Notes: generated by a model not told the origin, from the letters alone. Shown: positions 16,998 through 25,568, counted from the first letter of the stretch. The stretch: 52,335 nucleotides of DNA from CAYVUV01 sp964455095 (GCA_964455095.1 CAYVUV010000149.1:1-52335), one strand, 5' to 3'. Made by a program: numbers and translations.

Positions 16998-17602
16998 CAC
17001 CGGGCCTCGATGTCGACGCTGAGCGGCTCGCCGCCGACGTCGACCGCGCGGGTGTAGGCGAGCCAGCCGCGCCGCCAGAGCTTGAGCGTGTAGCGGCCCG
17101 GGGGCACATCGGCGATGCGAAAGGCGCCGCCCGCGGCGGTTACGGCGAAGTACGGGCCGTCGAGCACGACGATGTGCGCCTCCATCTCCATGTGGATGTT
17201 GCAGAGAACGACGGCGTCGCCGGACTGATCTAAAGTGACGCTGCGGGTCTCGCCGCGGTTGTAGGTGCCGAGGTTGAAGCGCCCCGCCGTGGCCGAGGGC
17301 GTGAAGACATTGTGCTGCACGTCGTCGCTGTTGGTGAACTCGATGACCGTGCCCCGTTGCACGGCCAACACGTTCGGAATGAAGGTCAGGTTCTTCTGAT
17401 CCATGACCGCCTGCGCCACGACTCGTGTCGGGGGCGGCGCCGGCGACGCGCCACCTTCGAGGTACACGACGGCGTCCGCCGCCGGGCGGCCGCGAATGCG
17501 CACGGTACCGCTCACCTCCGCCGCCGGGCAGACGCCGGCGGCGAGCAGGAGCATCGCGGCGAGCGGCCCCGCGATCCATTGCTGGACGGCGCTGCGGGTC
17601 AC
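16997..17602 (-). CDS. Cupredoxin-like secreted protein with C-terminal carboxypeptidase-regulatory-like domain
   Basis: 201 residues from a GTG start whose GTGA overlaps the upstream gene's stop. A signal peptide (LAAMLLLAAGVCPA) is followed by a GTVRIRGRPAADAVVYLEG strand unit, then a cupredoxin-like core. Candidate copper ligands are H97 (DDVQHNVF) and the C134-x-x-H137-M138-x-M140 cluster (CNIHMEME). This is the pattern of methylamine-utilisation-like cupredoxin proteins. The C-terminus (GGAFRIADVPPGRYTLKLW) is a carboxypeptidase-regulatory-like strand. A periplasmic electron carrier or copper binder is likely; redox partners are inferred from the operon only. Confidence 0.75.
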   Translation of the reverse strand: MTRSAVQQWIAGPLAAMLLLAAGVCPAAEVSGTVRIRGRPAADAVVYLEGGASPAPPPTRVVAQAVMDQKNLTFIPNVLAVQRGTVIEFTNSDDVQHNVFTPSATAGRFNLGTYNRGETRSVTLDQSGDAVVLCNIHMEMEAHIVVLDGPYFAVTAAGGAFRIADVPPGRYTLKLWRRGWLAYTRAVDVGGEPLSVDIEAR

Positions 17603-18903
17603 ATGCTGTCCCAGCGCTGGACGGCGAGGTCGAGCCCCGGCGGGGTCAGCGGCCAGAACGCGGTGGCGATGCGAAAGGTCACCAGCCACGACTCCACCGT
17701 GTTGCGCGAGACGGACTCGCGGTTCTCGCCGTAGGTCGCCTCGAACACGAGCTTGAGGTTCTCGAGCACGAGCCATTGTGCGCCGCCGGTCAGCTGCCAC
17801 AAATGGCGGCGTACCCGCGCCGTGCCGCCGCGATCGGTGTCGTCGAAGGTCGGTGTCCCGGCCCATTCGAAACGGCCGAGGGTGATGACGGCGGGAGTCC
17901 AGCGGTACTCGCCCTCGACGAAGCTGCCGTACGACCACAGCCCGACGTGCTCGCCGGTCGGATTGTCGTCATAGCCGGCGAGGAACTGCCCGCGCAGTCC
18001 GACCTGCCGCCAGAAGAAGTTGGCGTCGGGCCCCAGGCGCACGCCGCGATCAGGCGGCCCGTGTCGCACCAGCCCAGGACTGTAGTAGACGAAGAAGCCG
18101 GCGCGGTGCAGGCCGAAGCTGTGCCCAACCCGCATGTAGGTGTCGGGCTCGCCTTTGCTGTCGGCGCGGTTGTTCGTACCGTTGCTCAAGCCGATCGCGC
18201 CGCTCGCCCCGCCATCGGGCGCGAGCCCGCTCAGCTCGGCGCCGATCTGCGTCTCGCTGAGGGTCGGGGAATTGGCAGGCCTCTGGCGGCCGAGCAGCGA
18301 GAAGGCACTCAGCCCGTAGAGCAGGTAGGGCTGCGCCGACAGCCGATGGACGCGCGGGGAGGTGCCGAGCGGGAGCTCGATGAGCCCCACCCGCAGGTTC
18401 GTCAACCAGCCTCCCGGTTCCGCGTGCGCCTGCAGAAAGCCCATACCGAGATTGTGGTTCGTGAACAGCTCGCCGGTCTGCGGGATCGAATAGGCCGGGG
18501 CGTAGTCGGCGAGAAACGCCAGGTGCGGGCCGAGCTCACCCCCCGCTAGCACGGCCGCGAACTCGAGGTTCAGATGGTTCTGCGTCGAGTCCGGACGGTT
18601 GGGGATGTGGGCGCGGCTGACGTCCTCCCCAACGGCCAACGCGAAGGCGATCGGCACCGTGCCGGGCACCTCGAATCCGCCGGCGATCCGGATCGGCTTG
18701 ATGACCGGCTCCATGCTGTGCAGACCCTTGGCGCGGAAGTACTCGCCCGCCGGGTTGAGCTGCGGATAGACGGTGTGGCAGGCGGAGCACGGCTTGTCGT
18801 AGATGCGGGCGAAGACGGGAATTGCGGCGGCCGGACTCGCCCCCCACAGGGCGACGAGACCCACCGCGATCCACCCCCAACCCGTTCCCAACCGCACCGC
18901 CAT
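17599..18903 (-). CDS. CxxCH heme-motif protein with outer-membrane-barrel-like body
   Basis: 434 residues from the ATG at 18903, which leaves a clean signal peptide (WGWIAVGLVALWGASPAAA). Just after cleavage comes KPCSACHTVYPQLN, one c-type heme site (C39, C42, H43), then NPAGEYFRAKG. The remaining 350 or so residues alternate polar and aromatic strands (for example GPHLAFLADYAP, RAGFFVYYSPG, NLKLVFEATYGEN), typical of an outer-membrane beta-barrel. Proteins of this layout occur in metal-reducing deltaproteobacteria, but with one heme the role is uncertain. It is the first gene of the operon with the cupredoxin and kinase genes. Confidence 0.72.
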   Translation of the reverse strand: MAVRLGTGWGWIAVGLVALWGASPAAAIPVFARIYDKPCSACHTVYPQLNPAGEYFRAKGLHSMEPVIKPIRIAGGFEVPGTVPIAFALAVGEDVSRAHIPNRPDSTQNHLNLEFAAVLAGGELGPHLAFLADYAPAYSIPQTGELFTNHNLGMGFLQAHAEPGGWLTNLRVGLIELPLGTSPRVHRLSAQPYLLYGLSAFSLLGRQRPANSPTLSETQIGAELSGLAPDGGASGAIGLSNGTNNRADSKGEPDTYMRVGHSFGLHRAGFFVYYSPGLVRHGPPDRGVRLGPDANFFWRQVGLRGQFLAGYDDNPTGEHVGLWSYGSFVEGEYRWTPAVITLGRFEWAGTPTFDDTDRGGTARVRRHLWQLTGGAQWLVLENLKLVFEATYGENRESVSRNTVESWLVTFRIATAFWPLTPPGLDLAVQRWDSM

Positions 18904-19127
18904 GAACAAACCGCGGGTCACGTAGCAAACCCCGTGCAGGGGCCCGACCGGGCTCCCGGCTTGCGGCACTATGTGGGCGAGGCCGATTTCGGCCAGATTT
19001 GGACGGCGTGCCGCACTCCGCCATTGCCCCTGGTCTTGACCGTTTCTGACCGGGGGTGTTACGTCGCAATCCGCAGCGTGCGGAAATTCTTCGAGAGGAA
19101 GAAGCTCACGGTTTTTACCCAGCGCAG

Positions 19128-22010
19128 ATGAGAGCGCTTCCTTTCCTCCTTTCGCTCCCGCTTCTGCTGCTCGCTGCGACGTCCGCCGCGGCGCAAGTGG
19201 GGTCCGACCTGTGTCCGGGTGACTGCGACGAGAGCGGCGTCGTCCAGATCGACGAGCTGGTGACGCTGGTCGATCTGGCGCTGCAGCCGAGCGCTGGTAC
19301 CGGGGTCGTCGACCGCTGCCGGGCCGGAGATCGGAACGGGAACGGCGCGATCGCGGTCGACGAGCTCATCGTGGCGGTGGACAGCGCGCTGCGGGGCTGT
19401 CCGCCACGGCCGACGGAAACCAGAACACCCACGGCCACGGCATCGTCGACGGCGACGCCGACGGTCACGCCAGTCACGTCGGCCACATGTGGCAACGGGG
19501 TCCTGGAGCCGGGGGAAAACTACATCGATCCGGGGATCGGCCTGGTCGGTGATCCGAGCGGGCGCAGTTGCCCCGAGGACGCCGCGGTCCGCGCCTGCAC
19601 GCCGAGCGCCCTGCGGCGGAAGGTCGAGGTCTCCTTCTCGCCGCCACCCGGAGCGATGCCCACCTCGGCCACGGTCCTGCTCTCGTATCGGAGCGACACC
19701 TTCAGCTTGCCCGGCAGCGGCAGTGGCGATGCCGTGCGGCAGCGAGTGGACGCACCGCCGCCGCCACCACTCGTGCTCACGCCGATCGACCTCGACTACG
19801 CCCTGCGGGTGATCGTCAGCCGCAGCACCGCCTTTGGCGCGGGGCTGCTGTTCAGCGCCGACCTGGATGCGTGCGCGGTCGCGGCCAGGCAGGTTGCTCC
19901 CGACCTCGCGTGTATCGTCGAAGGCTGTGCCGGCGCCGCCGGGAGCGTTGCTGGTTGCGCCTGTTCGGCCGTCGACGTCACCCTGCCCACCGCCACACCG
20001 TCCCCGAGCCCGTCCGCCACCCCGACCGAGACCTCGTCGCCCACGACCACGCCGACGCGCACCGGCACGCGGACTCCTACTCAGACCGCCAGTGTCTCCC
20101 CAACCAGCACGCCGACGCGATCGCCGACGATCACGCCGACGCGCACGACCACGCGCACGCCGACCATCAGTCCGACCGTGACGCCGACCCCGACGCGGAC
20201 GCCCACCGCGACGCCGACCAAGTTCTTCCTCGTCGACTTCGGCTCCCTCGGCGGCACGGTCGGCGGCACCACGCAGGTCGCCTTCGCGCTTTCGGCGGCG
20301 GACTTCGATGTGTTCTCGATCGATTTCCTGGTCTGTCCGGACCCGAACGTGTTCGACGTCTTCTCCAACAACACCGTCTGCCAGGCCCTGAACGACACGC
20401 AGTTCTCCGCGCCTCCGATCATCGTCAGCGGCTGCCTCCAGATGAGCGTGACCGCGCTCTCGCCGTCCGAGCCGATTCCTCCCTCATTCAACAATGTCGT
20501 CGAGTGCGCGCTCTTCGTGCGCGAGGGGACGTTCCCCGGCACCTACCCGGTCGACCTCTTCCTCACGCTGCACGGCGCGCCACCGCTCGAAGCCGCAGCC
20601 AGCGGCACTGAGCTCATCACCGTGCGCAGCAAGGTCGGCGGGCCGTGCGACTTCGACGACGACTGCCAATTGGGCGCCTGCGGCGGCAGCTTCTGCTGCA
20701 ACGACTTCTGCCCGTCCGGGTCGGTGTGTCTGGAGGGCAGCGGCGCGTGCGTCACGCCGACGGTTACGCCGACGATCACGCTGACGCCAACGATCACCTT
20801 GACACCGTCCCGCACGCCGACACCCCCGGGACCGGTCGGGGGCGAGTTCCAGGCCAACACCTTCGTGCTGGGAACCCAGTACTATGCCGCTGTTGCCAGC
20901 TCACCGGCAGGCGAGTTCATCGTCGCCTGGACGAGCGACGTGCAAGACTCATCTCGGGGGGTATTCGCGCAACGCTTTGGCAGCGATGGCATCCCGTTGG
21001 GCGTTGAGTTCCAGGTGAACGCCTTCACGCCCAACGACCAGGTCCGACCGGCAATCGCTGCGGCACCAGACGGAAGCTTCGTCGCCGCTTGGGAGAGCCG
21101 TAGTGGCCAGGACGGATCGGAAGACGGCATCTTTGCGCAGCGCTTCTCCAGCGATGGGAAACGAGCCGGAAGCGAGTTTCAGGTCAGCACCTACAGCGTC
21201 GGGAACCAGCGGCGTCCCTCTGTCGTCGTGCGCGAGGATGGCGGTTTCGTCATCACCTGGGACAGCCAAGCCAGCCAGGACGGGTCCTCGTACGGTGTAT
21301 TCGCGCAACGGTTCGGCCCGGACGCGGCGCGGCTGGGGTCCGAATTTCTGGTCAACACCTACACACTCAGCCGGCAGGCCGATCCGGCGGTTGCCGCAGA
21401 GGCCGGGGGCAGCTTCGTCATCGCCTGGGCAAGCGCGTTTCAAGACGGCCCGTCGGGTTCCGGTGTCTTCGCGCGCCGGTTCGCCAGCGACGGTACAGCG
21501 CAAGGCGCCGAGTTTCAGGTCAACACGTTCACCTTCTTCGACCAGGAACGCCCGGACGTCGCCGTCATTGCCGGCGGAGATTTCGTGGTCACCTGGGAGA
21601 GCGATGCCGGCAACGACGGCTCGTTCGACGGCGTGTTCGGCCGCCGCTTCGACAGTGGCGGAGTACCGCGCGGGCGAGAGTTCCAGGTGAACGCGTACAC
21701 CATCTTCCGGCAGCAGGAGCCCAGGATAGACGCGGATTCGGAGGGCGGATTCGCCGTCGTGTGGAGCAGCTTCGAGCAGGACGGCTCGTCGGGAGGGGTG
21801 TTTCTGCAGCGCTTCGACAGCGCGGGTGGGCGCCGGGGCGCCGAGTTTCAGGTCAACGCGTACACGTTCGGCTACCAGACTCGGCCCGACGTCGGCGCCC
21901 GCTCATCCGGCGATCTCATCGTCGTCTGGGGCTCGGGCGATCCGCAGGGTGGGCCCGGGCAGGATGGTTCGGGAGGCGGCATCTTCGGGCGGGCGCTGTC
22001 GGGCGAGTGA
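19128..22010 (+). CDS. Modular secreted protein: EF-hand pair, cohesin-like domain, seven-repeat propeller-like array
   Basis: 960 residues; the ATG at 19128 gives a clear signal peptide (LPFLLSLPLLLLAATSAAA). Order of parts: Cys-framed EF-hand pair (about 24-91), short Thr-Pro linker, Cys-containing domain starting CGNGVLEPGE (121-285), Thr-Pro linker (286-364), and a beta-sandwich candidate of cohesin-like pattern (365-503). Then come a small Cys-rich module (about 505-540), a third linker and seven tandem repeats of about 54 residues (570-960). The repeat consensus is EFQVNTYTxxxQ, FVVxWxS, QDGSxxGVFxQRF. No membrane anchor, sortase motif or barrel is present. Function is unknown; adhesion, display or an extracellular assembly is inferred. 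Confidence 0.82.
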   Translation: MRALPFLLSLPLLLLAATSAAAQVGSDLCPGDCDESGVVQIDELVTLVDLALQPSAGTGVVDRCRAGDRNGNGAIAVDELIVAVDSALRGCPPRPTETRTPTATASSTATPTVTPVTSATCGNGVLEPGENYIDPGIGLVGDPSGRSCPEDAAVRACTPSALRRKVEVSFSPPPGAMPTSATVLLSYRSDTFSLPGSGSGDAVRQRVDAPPPPPLVLTPIDLDYALRVIVSRSTAFGAGLLFSADLDACAVAARQVAPDLACIVEGCAGAAGSVAGCACSAVDVTLPTATPSPSPSATPTETSSPTTTPTRTGTRTPTQTASVSPTSTPTRSPTITPTRTTTRTPTISPTVTPTPTRTPTATPTKFFLVDFGSLGGTVGGTTQVAFALSAADFDVFSIDFLVCPDPNVFDVFSNNTVCQALNDTQFSAPPIIVSGCLQMSVTALSPSEPIPPSFNNVVECALFVREGTFPGTYPVDLFLTLHGAPPLEAAASGTELITVRSKVGGPCDFDDDCQLGACGGSFCCNDFCPSGSVCLEGSGACVTPTVTPTITLTPTITLTPSRTPTPPGPVGGEFQANTFVLGTQYYAAVASSPAGEFIVAWTSDVQDSSRGVFAQRFGSDGIPLGVEFQVNAFTPNDQVRPAIAAAPDGSFVAAWESRSGQDGSEDGIFAQRFSSDGKRAGSEFQVSTYSVGNQRRPSVVVREDGGFVITWDSQASQDGSSYGVFAQRFGPDAARLGSEFLVNTYTLSRQADPAVAAEAGGSFVIAWASAFQDGPSGSGVFARRFASDGTAQGAEFQVNTFTFFDQERPDVAVIAGGDFVVTWESDAGNDGSFDGVFGRRFDSGGVPRGREFQVNAYTIFRQQEPRIDADSEGGFAVVWSSFEQDGSSGGVFLQRFDSAGGRRGAEFQVNAYTFGYQTRPDVGARSSGDLIVVWGSGDPQGGPGQDGSGGGIFGRALSGE
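19985..20220 (+). repeat. Thr-Pro linker low-complexity repeat
   Basis: About 79 codons of degenerate ACG CCG ACN units coding T-P-T-x runs between the Cys-containing domain and the cohesin-like domain. It is codon-level repetition inside the secreted protein gene, and other frames stay open only because of it. Confidence 0.85.
20838..22007 (+). repeat. Seven tandem ~54-residue repeats
   Basis: Each unit runs from a GxEFQVN start through FVVxW to GVFxQRFxSxG. I count seven units, the last slightly altered at its end. The same unit occurs seven times in the gene starting at 46118. Seven copies suggest a single seven-bladed beta-propeller. Confidence 0.85.
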
Positions 22011-22037
22011 GACGCCCGTGACTCTTCCAGCGGACCG

Positions 22038-23234
22038 CTAGGTCGCCGCGCCGCGGACCAGGCCGGCGAGGTTGTCGCGCATGATGCGGCGCACGTCGCC
22101 GTCCGACATGCCGGGCAGCTCGTCGACGAACTCGGCGGGCCAGGCGAGTCCTTCCGGGTGCGGGTAGTCGGAGCCGTTCAGGACATGCCCGGCGCCGATG
22201 AGCTGCGCCAGGGCGACGACGTCGTCTTCGAAGAACGGGGCGACCCAGACATTCTGGCGGAAGGTATCGCTCGGCTTCAGCGGCGGCGTGCCGAAGCGCC
22301 ACATGTCTTTGCTGAACAGGCGGGCGAGGTGGTCGAGCTTGTGGAGCAGCGGTCCTACCCAGCTCGAGCCGTACTCGATGGTCAGGATCTTGAGGCGCGG
22401 GAAGCGCCCGAAGAGATTGTCCGAAATCAGGGCGGTGACGGTGTCGACGATCGGGCGCTCGGTGAACGACAGCGCCCATTCCATCAGCGTGTGCCGGTGC
22501 GAGGGCGGATGCGGGCGCAGGCCCCAGGGCGGGTTGTACATCTCGCTGAAGGGGGTGCGGCCGATGTGGTAGACGATGTTGAGCCCGGCCTCCTCGCAGC
22601 GCGCCCAGAACGGGTCGAAGTGCGGGTCGGCGGGCGAGCGCCCGGCGAACGGACCGGCGGTGAGGATGGCGAAGCGCGCGCCGCGGGCGAGCAGCCGTTC
22701 GAGCTCGGCCAGCGCCTGCGGCAGATCGAACAGGGACAGCAGCGGCGCGCCATAGACGCGGCCGTCGGCGCCGTAACCCCAGTCTTCCTCGAGCCAGCGA
22801 TTGAAGGCGCGCAGGCTCGGGTACAACACGGCGGGATGCTCGCGCAGCTGCGTTTCGACGCCGACGCCGGTCGTCGGCAGGATCAGGCAGGCCTCGACGT
22901 GCTGCTCGTCCATCCTGGCCAACCGCGCCCGGCGGTCGACGAACGCGGGCACTGCCAGGGCGTTGATCGGGCTCAGGCTCGGGCTGCCGCCGTCTTCGGT
23001 CTCGCCGCGCAGGAACGCCTTCATGATGCCCGGCGGCCCGACGCTGTCGCCGGCGCCGACGCTGAAGAAGTGGCAGCGCTCCTTGCCGACGTACATGCGC
23101 GACGGCCCATCGTCGCGGCGATCGATCCACACCGTTTGCTCGCGCAGCGGCGCCTCGATGTGGCGCGTGAAGCAGTCGTCGGGCTCGTAGTAGTGGTTGT
23201 CGGCGTCCCAGATGGCGTAGTCGAGAGTTTTCAT
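22038..23234 (-). CDS. Amidohydrolase-2 family metal-dependent hydrolase
   Basis: 398 residues. A TIM-barrel amidohydrolase of the Amidohydro_2 (ACMSD-like) type: the N-terminal metal motif is D12-x-H14 in WDADNHYYEP, a mid-protein histidine is in YHIGRTP, and the C-terminal catalytic aspartate is in NGSDYPHPEG. Members hydrolyse or decarboxylate small organic acids, and many copies occur in Binatota-like and mycobacterial genomes. Substrate is unknown. It lies eight bases beyond the NamZ-like gene's stop on the same strand, so the two are probably co-transcribed, with this one second. Confidence 0.85.
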   Translation of the reverse strand: MKTLDYAIWDADNHYYEPDDCFTRHIEAPLREQTVWIDRRDDGPSRMYVGKERCHFFSVGAGDSVGPPGIMKAFLRGETEDGGSPSLSPINALAVPAFVDRRARLARMDEQHVEACLILPTTGVGVETQLREHPAVLYPSLRAFNRWLEEDWGYGADGRVYGAPLLSLFDLPQALAELERLLARGARFAILTAGPFAGRSPADPHFDPFWARCEEAGLNIVYHIGRTPFSEMYNPPWGLRPHPPSHRHTLMEWALSFTERPIVDTVTALISDNLFGRFPRLKILTIEYGSSWVGPLLHKLDHLARLFSKDMWRFGTPPLKPSDTFRQNVWVAPFFEDDVVALAQLIGAGHVLNGSDYPHPEGLAWPAEFVDELPGMSDGDVRRIMRDNLAGLVRGAAT

Positions 23235-23243
23235 GCGGTTCCC

Positions 23244-24443
23244 TCAGCGATAGAGCAGGAAGGCCTCGCGCTCCTCGCGCCAGGACGCTTCGTCGGGTGC
23301 GGTGAGCGCGTCGAGATCGGCGGGCGTCGCGGCGGCATCGTCGACCCAGGCGCGCAGCAGCTCGGTCCCGTTGATGACATCGATGGCCAGCCGGTCGTGT
23401 TCGTATTCGTATGGAAAGTCGCGCCACAGGTCGTAGTCGGGCCGCAGCGCGCGCAGCACCTTGAAGGCGAGCGCCACCAGGCGCCACGGGCGGAAGCGCT
23501 CGTGGTCGTACGCGGTGTCGTCGACGTGAATCTGCACGCCAGCACACAGCTGTCCGACATGCTTGTGGAAGGTCGGCTCGAAGTAGCAGGCGCGCAGCCG
23601 GCAGCCGGTCGTCCACTCCGCAGCCAGCGCCGTCATCTTCGCCAGCAGCGCCTGCGGGTCGAGATCGGGCGCGCCGAAGAGCTCCAGCGGCCGCGTCGTG
23701 CCGCGCCCTTCGGACAGCGTCGTGCCTTCCAGCATCACCGTGCCGGGATAGGCGCGCGCCATCGACAGGTTGGAGGCGTTCGGGCTCGGGTTCACCCAGC
23801 TGCGCTCCGGCCAGCCGTATCCGGGGCGGCTACCGGGCGCCCACCCCTGCATGGCGACGACCTCGAGCTCGACGTCGAGCCCGAGCGTGCGCACAAACCA
23901 TTGCGCCAGCTCGCCGAGCGTCAGACCGTGGCGCATCGGCAGCGGACCGGCGCCGACGAAGCTCTCCCGCCCGGGCCGCAGGCGCAGTCCTTCGACCGGC
24001 CGCCCGATGGGGTTGGGACGGTCGAGGATCCAGACCGCTTTGTGCCGTTGCGCCGCCTCTTCGAGTATGTATCGCAGCGTGGTGATGAAGGTATAGACGC
24101 GCGTGCCGACGTCTTGCAGATCGACGAGCAGGACATCGAACTGGTCCATCATCGCCGCGGTCGGCCGCCGCACCGGGCCGTAGAGACTGAACACCGGGAT
24201 GCCGTGCACCGGATCGGTGAAATCGGGCGACTCGACCATGTTGTCCTGCTTGTCGCCGCGCAGGCCGTGTTGCGGGCCAAACGCGGCCGTGAGGCGCAGG
24301 TCGCCGAGCCCCGCCAGGGCGTCGAGTGAATGCACCAGGTCGCCCGTCACCGAGGCCGGATGCGCCAGCAATGCGACGCGGCGACCGGTGAGCGGCCGGC
24401 GCCGCGCGGGCTCCTCGAGCAGAAGGTCGATGCCGAGCTTCAT
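23244..24443 (-). CDS. DUF1343 / NamZ-like exo-beta-N-acetylmuramidase family protein
   Basis: 399 residues from the ATG at 24443. The protein shows the DUF1343 landmarks: VALLAHPASVTGD near the start, AAFGPQHGLRGDKQDNM, PVFSLYGPVRRPT, DVLLVDLQDVGTRVYTFI, and LEGTTLSEGRGTTRPLELFG. The family includes NamZ, which removes N-acetylmuramic acid from peptidoglycan fragment ends and acts in wall recycling. No signal peptide is apparent, so a cytoplasmic or unusual location is possible. Upstream lies a DOMON-like gene on the same strand with a 16-base gap. Confidence 0.88.
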   Translation of the reverse strand: MKLGIDLLLEEPARRRPLTGRRVALLAHPASVTGDLVHSLDALAGLGDLRLTAAFGPQHGLRGDKQDNMVESPDFTDPVHGIPVFSLYGPVRRPTAAMMDQFDVLLVDLQDVGTRVYTFITTLRYILEEAAQRHKAVWILDRPNPIGRPVEGLRLRPGRESFVGAGPLPMRHGLTLGELAQWFVRTLGLDVELEVVAMQGWAPGSRPGYGWPERSWVNPSPNASNLSMARAYPGTVMLEGTTLSEGRGTTRPLELFGAPDLDPQALLAKMTALAAEWTTGCRLRACYFEPTFHKHVGQLCAGVQIHVDDTAYDHERFRPWRLVALAFKVLRALRPDYDLWRDFPYEYEHDRLAIDVINGTELLRAWVDDAAATPADLDALTAPDEASWREEREAFLLYR

Positions 24444-24459
24444 CGCTGCACGCCTAACA

Positions 24460-25023
24460 CTACGCGCGCGGCGGCTCCAGCCGCAGGACCCGGGTGTCGA
24501 GGTGGTGAAAGTCCGGTTGGCTCGAGGGATGCGCGAGCGCCCAGTACGACAGGGCGCCGTCGCTGTCTTCGATGACGGCCGACAGGCCGAGCGAGAGCGG
24601 CGCGCGCCGGTACTCGGGCGCCAGCCGATCGAGTGCGACGAGCGCATCGAGCTCCAGACGGTCGGCCGCGCTGCGCACTGTTATGCGCGGCGTCAGCCCG
24701 TGCGCGTCCATCGGCGCCGCCTCGCGATAGGCGCGGAAGGCGTACGCCGCCCACTCGCCGGAGGGCGAGAAGTTGAGCTCGTGATACGCCGCCGCGCTAT
24801 CCAACGCGATGAACGCCTCCAGGCACGTGTGGCGCCAGAGCTCGTTGACGAGGCGCGGCGGTCGCGGCGCCGGGATGCGCACGCGGTCCAGGTTGCCGTC
24901 GATGCGGTAGGTGAGGGCGAGCGAGCCGTCGGCGGCGCGATCGACCTCGACTTCGATGCCGCGCACCGGGCTGGCGGGGGTCGCGCGATGGCAGATGAGT
25001 CGGGCGCGCAGCGCAGCGGACAT
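24460..25023 (-). CDS. DOMON-like domain protein
   Basis: 187 residues. The sequence reads as one beta-sandwich: IEVEVDRAADGSLALTYRI, then RRHxCLEAFIA-type RHTCLEAFIAL, then YHELNFSPSGEWAAYAF, and a C-terminal WALAHPSSQPDFHH. This order matches small DOMON-like proteins of proteobacteria with no assigned activity. There is no signal peptide or membrane helix. Same-strand spacing to the NamZ-like gene suggests an operon running DOMON-like, NamZ-like, amidohydrolase. Confidence 0.75.
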   Translation of the reverse strand: MSAALRARLICHRATPASPVRGIEVEVDRAADGSLALTYRIDGNLDRVRIPAPRPPRLVNELWRHTCLEAFIALDSAAAYHELNFSPSGEWAAYAFRAYREAAPMDAHGLTPRITVRSAADRLELDALVALDRLAPEYRRAPLSLGLSAVIEDSDGALSYWALAHPSSQPDFHHLDTRVLRLEPPRA

Positions 25024-25076
25024 GCTCGGGTTCTATCACGCGGCGTGGCAGAAGCCGTCGGCTTCCGTTCGCCCGC

Positions 25077-25568
25077 TCAGCCCGCCTTGTACGCCGCCCC
25101 GCGCGGGATGGCGCCGCCCTTGAAGACGCGCCAGCAGGGCGGGAGCTCCAGCACCACGGTCGCCAGCACGCCCAGGGCGGTCAGTCCCATCGCCACCCGA
25201 CCCGAGAGCGCGTGCAGCGGCAGCACGCGCAGCAGCAAGACCACGACGGCGGCGCTGGCGATGAACCCGCCGAGCGACATGACCAGGAACTGCGCGCGGC
25301 CGTTGCGGTCGGAGTTGAAGTTGAACAGGAAGAGCGAGAACGCCGACGGCGGGATATGAACGACGCTGCCGCTCAGCCGGGCTCCGAGCAGATGGCCCCA
25401 CTCATGGGCGAGGTACCCGGCGACGGCCGTGAGCGCCCCGGCCGCGCACGCGACGCCGACCGCAGTCGCGCCGCTCACATCGCGCAGGCCGGTGTCGGCG
25501 ATCCACAGGCCGAGCGTGAACGCGACCACCGCCGCGTCGCGCACGGCGTGCTTTTCGAGGCTGCCCAT
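25077..25568 (-). CDS. Small membrane protein with HEWGH zinc-protease motif
   Basis: 163 residues with four or five hydrophobic segments. The second carries GYLAHEWGHLLGARLSG, an HExxH in a membrane context as in M50/site-2 proteases. The protein is shorter than typical M50 members. A classical second motif (NxxPxxxLDG) is absent; the best candidate region is VMSLGGFIASAAVV. It could be a minimal or inactive intramembrane metalloprotease-like protein. It ends with a hydrophilic tail. The gene stands four bases after the arsC stop, suggesting co-transcription. Confidence 0.6.
   Translation of the reverse strand: MGSLEKHAVRDAAVVAFTLGLWIADTGLRDVSGATAVGVACAAGALTAVAGYLAHEWGHLLGARLSGSVVHIPPSAFSLFLFNFNSDRNGRAQFLVMSLGGFIASAAVVVLLLRVLPLHALSGRVAMGLTALGVLATVVLELPPCWRVFKGGAIPRGAAYKAG

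Noticed and set aside
22158..24329. 723-codon plus-strand frame
   Set aside because: Antisense to the amidohydrolase and NamZ-like genes; composition is Arg/Ala/Gly-rich and without motifs.
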